This document shows, piece after piece, positions 32,995 through 42,165 of a stretch of 64,000 nucleotides of DNA. Position numbers and translations under genes: made by a program. Source of the DNA: Gamsiella multidivaricata. Lineage: Eukaryota > Mortierellomycota > Mortierellomycetes > Mortierellales > Mortierellaceae. The notes below the pieces were generated by a model. That model saw only the letters and a program-made list of their open reading frames with translations, made no database searches and was not told where the DNA came from. The stretch is taken from positions 124,001-188,000 of the forward strand of contig NW_026251769.1 in the NCBI RefSeq assembly GCF_025024155.1, given 5' to 3'. Numbering within the stretch: the first letter of the stretch is position 1; every line of letters starts with the position of its first letter.

Positions 32995-33094
32995 AATTGG
33001 AGTGTCAGAAAAAATTTAAAGGTAGCTAGTTTTTTTTCGTCATTATGCAAAATGCACATACAGCCAAATGCCAGAATCATCATAAAGACCAATT
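32995..33094 (-). ncRNA. Box C/D snoRNA, snR13/U15-like, copy B
   Basis: C box ATGATGA at 33077-33083, D box CTGA at 33005-33008. The terminal stem is AATTGG (33089-33094) with a perfect CCAATT partner (32995-33000). It carries the same GGCATTTGG guide and CTGT D' box as copy A, while the stem sequence is different. It lies in predicted host intron 2. Confidence 0.75.
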
Positions 33095-33279
33095 GAACAA
33101 AGAACACGATCGCCAGATCGAGGTAGAGGGAGGAGACACGTACCAGTTGAATTCAGTTAATCGACAATGACATTGATCAGATACGAGGATCGAATAGATA
33201 CGCTGCAGCATTCCATGGAAACGAAAGTGCGTTAGCAATTGAAGACAATTAACATGATCAACATGGGACATTAAATATC

Positions 33280-33384
33280 GAGATGAGTGTGTTGTCAGAA
33301 GTAATTTATAGGTAGCTAGTTTTTTGTCGTCAGTGTGCAGAATGCACATACAGCCAAATGCCAGAATCATCATTTAACAATCTC
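33280..33384 (-). ncRNA. Box C/D snoRNA, snR13/U15-like, copy A
   Basis: C box ATGATGA at 33367-33373 and D box CTGA at 33295-33298 (- strand). The terminal stem pairs GAGAT (33380-33384) and TGTT (33376-33379) with AACA and ATCTC on the 3' side. After the C box comes TCTGGCATTTGG followed by CTGT, a degenerate D' box. GGCATTTGG is complementary to CCAAATGCC of the large rRNA, and the fifth base upstream of the D' box pairs with the third A. That equals yeast 25S A2281, the snR13 target (known from the literature). It lies in predicted host intron 1. Confidence 0.75.
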
Positions 33385-33762
33385 GCGATCTCAAAAAAAA
33401 AAAAAAAAAATTCGCGGCCAGGCTTGTAAGACTTACTATAGGAAAATTTGATCCGCAGTGGGCAATTGATAGCTCAGGAAAGGGAATTGTCGACCATGGC
33501 TTCCATAGATGCAACGAGCGCGTAAAGGCGATGAGGTGGAGAAGGGTGGGAAGAGGTGGAAAGGGTGAAGCCTGAAAAAATTTGCAGTGTTCGCTTTTAT
33601 ACCAAAAGCGGGAACGCAAAATAAAAATACAAATGGATCTTAAGCTGTAAGCCACTACATACTCGCCCTCAGCGCAACTGCACTCGGCTCAAAATGCAAG
33701 GTGAACATAGCCTTCCTGAGTTTGCATTGATAATACTCTGCTCCACCTCTCATCCCTCCTTC

Positions 33763-35914
33763 ATGAACGAAGGCATCACTGACCCTTCGGACTGGCCCCC
33801 ACAGTTTGCGCCACTGGGTGAAATTGACTCACACCTGCGATGTCCCATCTGCAAGGAGCTCCTCAGGGCAGCTATGATGCTGCAATGCCACCATAATTTT
33901 TGTTCGGAATGCATACGACGACACCTCGACAAGGAGTCCACTTGTCCGGCTTGTAGAGTCGCAACCTCAACAGCACAGATGCGCCGTAACACTGCTTTAG
34001 ATGAAATAGCGAACAGTTTCAGGGATTGCAGGTCAGTTACTTAAAAATCTTTGGCCTCTTGTCTGCCCTGGATATTACTTTGGACGGAAAAATGGTGGCA
34101 ACTGAGCACTCTCAAGGCTGAGCCTATATAGGATACTCCCTTTTTTGATTGAAATAGGTCATTACTTCTAAAAACTGTCTTGGAGTCTCTAGAACCAAAA
34201 CATACACCAACGCCCCAACTATCACGCTCTGAGAGCATGGACATTGAATACGAAAGTCAATCGCACAAGAGGCGGCGGACGTCGTCCAGAATGTCAACTC
34301 GATCGTCCTCACATTCAAATAACCAGGACCATATCGAGGCGGTCATGACAACCCACTCGGAGGGAGATGATGACAACGATGACGATTTTTTTATGGCTTC
34401 TCAGGATTCTACTTCATCATACAAGGGAAAGAATGTTGCTCGATCTGCTGCAGGTGCGCATCCTATCGTGTCTTGAGAAGCAGGCTTTGCTCCCTATCTT
34501 TATTGCCATCAATTAACACTTTAATGTATTATTTCAAAACAGGACCCGCGCTTCGATCTAGGACAGGACGTCAAAGATCGCCCACTGTCACTACCGTTGA
34601 TTCACCTCAACGACAAGGACAGCTGCAATATCATCCTGCGCCTCTCTCTCAGTCAGGACCACAATCTCAATCTCAGAGCACATCAGCTGTCTCCACATTA
34701 GCGCCCAGCACACCCACCACACCCACCCAACCGCAAGCAGGAACTCTTGTGCCCTGTCCTGTTTGTGAAGTAGCCATTCCAGTATCCTACTCTGAAACAC
34801 ACCTGGATAAGTATTGTCTGATAGGAAAGAAAGATTCGGCCTACACCATCCCTTTCAAATTATTTCTGGATCAGAGCCGGGAAGTCATTGAGTTGTATGA
34901 GAGGCAGGGCACCACAAAACAAACTGTAGTCAGGCCGTCTTCTGTAGGATCTCCACAGCGGCCGAGCACCTCCAACCTCTTTGATATGAGCAAATCGAGA
35001 AGTGGATCGCCACTTCAGAATCGGACCAAGCAGCTAACGATATCAGGCGTCATTCCAAATCAAACATACCCGGAACAAAAGAGGTGTGTAGTCCTTTTGT
35101 CAAACGTTTGGTTCTAATACGGGAAACGTGGCTGACGAACTGGTGACTTGGATATTCGTTTCATGACATAGAATCCCAAAGTTAACGTATAGCGTCCTTA
35201 ACGACAAACAGCTCCGCAAGAAACTAGGGGTACGATGTGCAAATGTTAAGAAGAATCGAGAATGACGTCTTTGCTTTGCTAGCGAAGAGCTGATCATGGA
35301 TCGATTTTATTTTATCTGCACAGGAACTAGGGTTAGCAATACATGGCGACAGACAGCTACTACAAAAGCGCCACGCCGAATATGTCACCATCTACAACGC
35401 CAACTGCGATGCTACCCGACCCCAAACGAATACTCAGCTTATGAAGGCTATGGAAGCCTGGGAAAGAGCATATGAGCAGGATTTGGTAGCCAAGGAAGAA
35501 CAACGGAGAGTTCTAGAACAACAGCAGAGAAAACAGCAAGAGATTGCGCAACGGGAAGCGAAGGCAAAGGCAAAGGCAAAGGCAGAGGCAAATGTAGAGG
35601 CAAAATCAAGTGCTGCTGGTGCTCCACTGACAACCACTGTGCTACTATCACAAGGAAGCACAATCGATGGCGGTGATGCTGCTGGCAGTGCAAGGTCTTT
35701 TGTTCCCAATCAAACTAATAACACCGACGTGGCCATCGCGGTAGCATCATCATCGGCATTTGCGCATTCACTGAAGTACGCAAACGAGTATGCAGAACTC
35801 ATCGCGGATGTCAAGAGGCGATCCCAGACTGACAAGGATAAGACAATGGCAGACAAACAGAAAGAAATTGCTAAAGATCAGCTCCAAGAGACAGCGCAGA
35901 ACCATCTTACATGA
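33763..35914 (+). CDS. RAD18: RAD18, E3 ubiquitin ligase of post-replication repair
   Basis: Exons 33763-34031, 34158-34453, 34543-35083, 35172-35229 and 35324-35914 give 584 residues. Rad18 with Rad6 mono-ubiquitinates PCNA at stalled forks in the nucleus. Domains in order: C3HC4 RING near residues 27-65 (CPICKELL, CHHNFCSECIRRHL, CPACRV), a disordered Ser-rich stretch with SHKRRRTSSRMS, a UBZ-type zinc finger (VPCPVCEVAIPVSYSETHLDKYC), and a SAP DNA-binding motif split over exons 4-5 (IPKLTYSVLNDKQLRKKLGE, LAIHGDRQLLQKRHAEYV). A Lys/Glu helix follows (ERAYEQDLVAKEEQRR), where Rad6 binding is expected. The start chosen gives the usual MNEGITDPSDWPP; an in-frame ATG at 33694 is the alternative. 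Confidence 0.93.
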
Positions 35915-36179
35915 CGCCAATAAATCGAGAAATAGGGACCACTGCACTTAGCGATCGCCTGCAATCAGCACATGTCCACTTCGTGCTCTGCTAAGATTTC
36001 ATTGATACAATGCTGTGTGCTATTGTCAATCGGATCAACTCTGCATTCGTCCTGTTCATTCTCTCTTTGATTACTATCATGACCTTCATTGCAATATAAA
36101 TCCGGTGCTCCTTTTGCTGAAGATATTTTAATAGTCAGAGTCGATAAATGCTCCACGGGTTTATTTAGGAACGGGAAAC
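35915..36179. other. Convergent 3' region between RAD18 and eL33
   Basis: 265 bases with no supported gene; likely shared 3'-UTR sequence. Confidence 0.5.
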
Positions 36180-36920
36180 TTAAACTCTACAGTGCGAAGG
36201 AAACGAATGATGAGAAGGATAATGTAGTTAGCACAATTAATCATCCTTTATGAACATATCGCCACGCTTGCAAGTAAACAAAATCAATTTCCCATACCTG
36301 GAAGGGTACATCATCTGGAGACGGTGCCCAATTGAGAAAGCAAAGACAGGTATATTATGATCGTGTTAGCATCCACGTCTAGCACAGTTCACTGCTCGAT
36401 CCAGTAAAGATTAAAAGAAAGGAAAGGTAACTTACGACGCGGACGGAGGCACCGAAGGACTTGGCGGGCAAGTTGTTGCGGAAACGGGCCTTGACAGCGC
36501 CAGAGCCACCGTGGGCGCGAGTGATACGACCCCAGATACAGCGGATCTTGGAGCCGTTGACCTCACGCTTGGCGCGGTACACAAAGGCAACACGCTTGCC
36601 GAGGTAGAAATCAGTATCGGCAGCAGTCTTCACACCCTCGATCTGGATGAGCGAGATATCGGGGCGCTGGTTGCGCTTAGCACGCTTGAATCCAAGAACA
36701 CGACCTTTAGCGTAAAGACTATAAGTGTGCCGTATGAAATGGAAGATAGTAGACGTTGGGATTGGTTGTTAGATGCAGGGGTTCTGTTGAACGTGTTTTG
36801 GTTTGTTCTTTTGAGAACTGTTTGGTGCTGTTGGAGCTTTTTTCGCTTTGCTGTTGGATTGTTCTTTCTTGATGTATTGATGCTGTGATAGAAACCAAAG
36901 TAGATCCCGTGCGTCGCCAT
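36180..36920 (-). CDS. RPL33: 60S ribosomal protein eL33 (RPL33/RPL35A)
   Basis: The central exon 36436-36718 encodes [40 protein letters not shown] and [20 protein letters not shown], unmistakable eL33. Two tiny exons finish it: 36298-36314 (MMYPS plus two bases) and the 7-base 36180-36186 (completing Arg, then Val and stop), matching the usual C-terminal LYPS-R/N-I. The amino terminus is uncertain. The only nearby ATG (36918-36920, MATHG) would give MATHG-LYAKGR, but no GT donor in the correct phase follows it, so the first exon or its splice site is unresolved. Confidence 0.88.
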
Positions 36921-37633
36921 CAACTACAAGAGAAGCGTCCTGACACAGGCCAGCGAAGGAACAGTGAAGTGACGCTGTGTATGACAGGCGAATTCCATTA
37001 TCGTAGATGGCTTCATCTCCAACGTTGACCCTCGTCCTGTCTCAGTGCAGAATCATAGGTTCCGCATGACTTTAGCCATGCAACGCCCTTCTGCCCCACA
37101 AGTGCCGGTGATGTTGGTATTGTCGGTCTCCAGTGATCTCAATTGAAAATTCTCTATTCCGCCAAACACACAAGCCCTGGTGCTAGAAGGGCTGCAGACT
37201 GCCAGATCGGCTCCTCTGCAGTCAACTTAATCATGGGTGCCGTCCTTCTCCTGCTGATCATTTTTTGTATCCTCAAAGATAAAACAAAAGAATAAAAAGT
37301 CGATCCTGCTGCTGATGGTGTTCCTGTATCCTGTAGAGAGAAGTGTGCTGCCTTGTTTCATTTGCTAGATTGATGGACGGATGGATTGCTTGCGATCAAT
37401 GGATGTGGATGGCTCTCCAGCACATACCGACTCATTGTTTCTGGCTAAAATTTAGAGAGGGAGCGAACTCATGTGGGGCCATCAGGCAGGACTTATGTCG
37501 AGCAAATGCTTAAGGGTTTCATATTCACTCACCACACATGCATTTAATGATAATGGCAGCCGGTTCTTCACCTACAACTTTTCACAGTTATTTACAGAGA
37601 TCTGGACGCTACCTAATCATGTCTTTTTCCTCA
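36921..37633. other. Intergenic, no gene seen
   Basis: About 700 bases upstream of eL33 and downstream of the glycine-rich gene. It presumably holds the ribosomal-protein promoter. I saw no clear motif or tRNA. Confidence 0.4.
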
Positions 37634-38746
37634 CTACTTATCCTCCTTCTTGAGGAAGGAGCTAGCAAAGCTACCGATGGCACCAATAGCCTGCTGAGTG
37701 CTACTCTGTTGGCCATTCTGACTATTCTGACCACCCCCATGCGAGAAGGTGTTAAAAACATTCCCCAGCGCAGCTCCAGCGCCGCCTCCATCTTGGCCAC
37801 CTTCTCCTGTTAGCGTCCCCATAACCGCCTGCTTGATATACTCAGGCGAAAAGACCTCATCACGGAGCTCCTTCTCCAGTGTTGCGGTCTATGCAATCGA
37901 TACAATGATAAGATAACATATCCATTTAGTAGAAGTACCAAAGAGTTCATTGTTCACGGCAGTAGAAAGACGATTGAAAGAAGTACTTGCCATCTGAACT
38001 TCAAACTTTTGCAAGTACGGCTGGAGCAAGAGCAAAATTTTGGGTGACAACAAGTTCTGGAATAACTGCTGGATTCCACCAGTTTGTCCACCGGTCGCAT
38101 GTACGTCCCCAGCATCACCACCGCCATTTACGGGCTGGTCTCCAGGACCATGGCTACCCATAAACTTTGACATCAATCCAGCCGCCGTACCCAGTGCCCC
38201 ATTCGCACTACCGTTTTCATCAATCAGCTGCTGGATAGCGCCACCGATCGCTGCTGGAAACGAAGACGACATCTTGTTACCCATGTTCTCGCTGACCTGT
38301 TTAATTATCGGCATAGAAGCCGTCATGGCCGAGTTCACCATTCCTTCCTTGCCATTCTTAAAGAAATCAAAATCGATACCCCCGGTTTCGGGCGCACCAC
38401 CATTAGCTGCGGTGCTTTGCTGGGTGAGCACATTCTTTGCAGTGTTTATGACGCCGTTCGTTAAGAGCGTATCCATGCCCTCGCTGGAAGTGTCGACAGT
38501 CATGTTTGTGACAGAGGTCAGACGGTTCATGAAGTTGGGACCGAGCTGGGAGATGATCTGGGAGACCATAGGATTCGTGCCTTCGCCGCTGCCGTCCTTT
38601 CCAGTAAGAAAGCTCATGATGGTGCTGGGGAGGTCACTTTTGAGATCACCCTTGGTGTCGTTGAGCTGCTCTGTGACCTTGGTCTCAACGTGAGGGCGAG
38701 CTTGCTGTTCGACATAATTCAGCAGAAGAGGGCCTAGCTGGTTCAT
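37634..38746 (-). CDS. Unrecognised protein with Gly/Ser/Gln-rich C terminus
   Basis: Exons 37991-38746 and 37634-37888 give 336 residues. The intron must be in phase 0 and the only donor that fits is GC-AG (ATG|GCAAGT...GCATAG). The amino-terminal 180 residues look helical and amphipathic (MNQLGPLLLNYVEQQARPHV, MVSQIISQLGPNFMNRLTSV, MPIIKQVSENMGNKMSSSFP). They are followed by a Gly-rich segment, another helical block (SPKILLLLQPYLQKFEVQM|TATLEKELRDEVFSPEYIKQ) and a Gly/Gln/Ser tail ending SFLKKEDK. No signal peptide, membrane helix or catalytic motif is visible. The function is unknown. Confidence 0.7.
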
Positions 38747-39191
38747 AGTACTGTCAGTGTGTTGAAGGAGTAGGTGGGGACAATGATATATCAGAAGATC
38801 GGCGATGTTTTGTATGTAATATGATACGATGAGTTGGAAGCGAAGGAGAAGAGGGAGAACAAAAAAAATAGTCGATGAATGAATCAGAGCAGATAAGCAG
38901 CGAGAGAAGGTGAAACAGCAGTTTAAGGCGGAACGCGATCGCCACAAGACAGCGAGGATAATGGCAATAAGCCCAAGGTAGAGCAGATCTCTAGCACTGT
39001 GCCTAGAAAACGCATTGGCTGGATATGGTAGCCAAATGCGTATCCTCGAAAAGCGGATGAGGTTACGATGCACAAACGGCGCAGAACAGTGTGCGCTGCA
39101 TCTGTTTTCTGTATTTTCTATTTTGTCCATGCACTGTACCTGTTTATTGAACACCCACGCTCCTTCCCTTTTCACCATTCATCAAATCGCC
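38747..39191. promoter_or_regulatory. Divergent promoter region
   Basis: 445 bases between the divergent starts of the glycine-rich gene and the thioesterase gene. An in-frame extension of the former runs through it but lacks coding character. Confidence 0.4.
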
Positions 39192-40185
39192 ATGGCCACC
39201 TCATTGAAAAAGCTCTCTTCCGTTGTCCAAAAGGCCTCTGGCAAGCACACCGCCACACTCATCTTTATGCACGGTCTCGGGGACTCGGGATCTGGATGGT
39301 AAGTCTTCCGCCCTGACTGCATGCAGCAAGTGAGATCACGATCTGAGCTTGTCTTACAAATACTCACACCAGCTTGAACCACTTCTGAATCTGCAGGGCA
39401 ACCATCGGAGAGGAGGTATGGTAGACACATTTATTGCTGGCAATACTTTGTATTCTAACGTTACATTGGTCTCTTGTACCTACCGCTACTCACCCGCCTT
39501 ATTTGTTTTCTGTGGTCCTGCACAGCTCACAGGTATCCTTCCCCATGTCAAATTCATTTTCCCAAATGCTCCCTCTATGCCAGTAACCATGAACCATGGC
39601 ATGCACATGCCTTCCTGGTACGATATCAAGAACTTGTCAAAAGTCGACGATGATAAGGAACAGGATGAACAAGGAATGCTCAAGTCTAACCAGCAACGTA
39701 AGAAGCATATTAAAGCACCCAGGTTGATCATTCAATTCAGAGCGAGACCGCTAATGAACTATTTCTTCTCAGTCATGCAGATCGTGCGCGAGGAGGTCGA
39801 GGTGGCCGGCATCCCAGCAAACCGTATCGTGATCGGCGGCTTCTCTCAGGGCTGTGTCATGGGTTTGCTGCTGAGTCTCACATCCGAGTTCAAGTTTGCA
39901 GGTGTTGTCGCCCTCAGTGGATACCTGCCCTTGCACAGCAAGATCTTCAACATGGCGACAGAGGCGAATAAAAAGACTCCAATTTTCTGGGGCCATGGCG
40001 ATGCGGATCAAGTGGTCCGTTACGAGTATGGTCAACGATCCGTTGAGCAATTGCAAAAGCACAAGTACGCTGTCAGATTCAATACCTATCCTGACTTGGG
40101 GCATGGTTTTGGTCTGGAGGAATTCAGGGATCTGTCGGCGTTCTTGAGGGAGACCCTTCGCCCAGTGGATACTGCCAGCGCATAA
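39192..40185 (+). CDS. Acyl-protein thioesterase (APT1/LYPLA family)
   Basis: Exons 39192-39298, 39397-39415 (19 bases), 39526-39697 and 39773-40185 give 236 residues, typical for the family. The enzyme removes palmitate from protein cysteines in the cytosol. Alpha/beta-hydrolase features: ATLIFMHGLGDSGSGW with the oxyanion loop, VKFIFPNAPSMPVTMNHGM, MPSWYDIKNL, the nucleophile Ser in IGGFSQGCVMGL, Asp in WGHGDADQVVRYEYG and His in YPDLGHGFGLEE. All three catalytic residues are kept. Confidence 0.95.
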
Positions 40186-40300
40186 ACTGCTCTTTCTCTT
40201 TCCCTAGACTCCCGAGGAAGAATGACAGCAGCTTGGTCTGACTATATACTACGACTGCGAGCATAGATGGCGTCAATAAAGACATTTATTACGAGAATTT

Positions 40301-41408
40301 TTATTCTTCTGCTGTAGGTGCGGATGTCTTCTTTACTCGTGATGTTCTGGGTTTCTTATAGAGAACCTCCTGACGATCTGCCTTCATGGCCGCATATCGA
40401 CCGCACGTAAACAAGTAGTCACTCAGTCTGTTCAGGTACACAGCCACGCTCTTATCGACTCTTTGTTCCTGTGCTAATGGGATAACTCGTCTCTCCGTGC
40501 GGCGACTGACCGATCGAGCGACATGCAACGAAGCCGCAGCCTTTCCACCAGACTGCACAACAACACCGCACATGCAAAAACAATTGAATCGTTAGGCGAT
40601 CGACTGAAAAAGGAATATTACGTGCCATTGGTGACGAGCATAGCACAAACTTACAGGCAAGATAAAACTTGTAAGCGGAGGTAATTCCTGATCCATGGCA
40701 TCGATCCAAGCTTCAAGATCCTGAACATGTTGACCTTCTGAGTCGAACTCTGTCCGTACTAGGCGCGGTGCCGTGGCGGAGTCGCGAGGGGTGGCAATGT
40801 TGGACCCGATATCTTGTAAAAGGCACTGGATTTGCTCCAATTGAGAGACCATACTCTGCAGGCTCCCATCTTGATCCAGACAGAACTCTCGTGCCAGACT
40901 AGATAAAAAAACGCATAAATGATGATGACTTTGCTTGTCAATAGGCTGAAATGCCTTTTGATTTGTGTCACGTCGCGAATGTTCGTGTCGATACGACATA
41001 CCCAATGGACGATGACAGCTCGTCATTAGTTCCTATGATATTTTGAAATAGACATGGAGTGCCAAGGTCAATTTGCGATCATTTTACAGCCGTCTTCGGG
41101 ACGGATGATTTATATGAGCTGATTTGATCCGCAAGCGGATCGTGGACATACCGAGCGCATCAAAGACTAAATCATCCTTGGGTCTGCGTTCTCCTGTGAA
41201 GAGAGATGAAGTTCCTTTGTCTCCGGTCTTTGTGTAGATCTTGGGTCTACCAGCAAGCGCAACCCTTGAACATACCAACTGTGTTTAGCAGATGTTTTCT
41301 CTCTATATCATAAACGTTGTGGCACTGCCCTGTCAGGTACCTTGTTCCTGTCGAAAAGGGGCTGACATCGGCGCGTCGTATGGTCGAGCGAAACGGGCTC
41401 AAAAACAT
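40301..41408 (-). CDS. MMAB: Cob(I)alamin adenosyltransferase (MMAB/PduO type), mitochondrial
   Basis: Exons 41341-41408, 41152-41264, 41002-41032, 40655-40898 and 40301-40552 join to 235 residues. The enzyme transfers adenosine from ATP to cob(I)alamin to make adenosylcobalamin, the cofactor of methylmalonyl-CoA mutase. The presequence [20 protein letters not shown] is followed by the PduO ATP-binding signature [20 protein letters not shown], then [38 protein letters not shown], and [13 protein letters not shown] with [17 protein letters not shown]. Intron 1 uses a TTCAAG acceptor chosen by phase. Presence implies B12 use, which occurs in early-diverging fungi but is absent from most Dikarya (established knowledge). 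Confidence 0.93.
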
Positions 41409-42165
41409 ACCCGTTGTTTTTCTATTCAGGACGGTGAGAGTGGTAAAGAGGAGAAAAAGCGATTGCAATGCATCGGACTTTTCATGAAGACAAAAAAAAA
41501 GTCACTCTTGAACCGTTAGGATAATTTTCTATGTGATCCGCTTTGGTGAAGAATGGCGCATTCCGAGTGGCATCATCATCAAGACCAGTCGTCTGCTAAT
41601 CGCAAAGAGGGTCCCCTTAAGTATTAGAACCATTGACATACCATATCTTCTGTCTTTTCATAATGCCAATGCTCTTTACTCCATTCATGCAGAGTGACAC
41701 TTTCGCCCCTGCAGCAGGCAGAACCCCGTGCTTGCTACTAAGTCTGATTCGCATGGGTATCCCTCCATTTTTGATCGATTATCACTCCGCCTCAATGAAT
41801 CACGCCCTGGCGGCGGTAATCAAGGAGCAATTGACCAATGGCTGTGTGTGAACGTGCGAGTTCAGGTACCAGCTAAACCGTAAAAACCTTAATGGTTTCT
41901 GAACCCTGTTTTTTTGTTGTTTAATCAACCCCTTCAGCGGAGGGAACTACCTCTTAAGTTCCATGGGTCAAATGGACATTTTTAAACATTCGCCCACCTC
42001 AGAACGTTCTGAAGAAATATCTACGAGCAGCAGTAAGAAGAAAAAAACGGCTTTTTTCCTTCATTCTCCGGTCTTCGTTTCTCCTCTCTTTTTTCTTATT
42101 TCTTTCCTCTCATCCTCCTTACTCACCCCTGGCTATCATACCCTCTCGAACCATCGCTTCGGAAA
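41409..42165. other. Divergent intergenic region
   Basis: 757 bases between the divergent MMAB and ThrE-like starts. The end near 42060-42165 is CT-rich and leader-like. No gene is supported. Confidence 0.4.

Larger units (their letters stand above)
32468..33660 (-). ncRNA. Non-coding snoRNA host gene (spliced)
   Basis: A leftward transcript, probably starting near 33650 beside the RAD18 promoter. Predicted exons: up to about 33655 down to 33437, 33144-33202, 32781-32913, then from 32467. Donors are GTAAGT (33436), GTACGT (33143) and GTAAGA (32780). Acceptors are CTGCAG (33203-33204) and GGCAG (32914), each preceded by a CTAAC-like branch site (TTGCTAACG, ATCTAACCA), and CCCCAG (32468). Exons lack any useful open frame. 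Each of the three introns contains one box C/D snoRNA, as in vertebrate U-host genes and GAS5. Confidence 0.65.

Noticed and set aside
32585..33384. Three direct repeats as a CRISPR-like array
   Set aside because: Spacing is irregular (about 410 and 290 bases), the genome is eukaryotic and the repeats have C/D boxes with paired ends inside introns.
36719..36920. eL33 model starting MATHGIYFG spliced directly to [11 protein letters not shown]
   Set aside because: It is in phase but discards the LYAKG codons, which are conserved eL33 sequence, and uses a poor GTTTCT donor.
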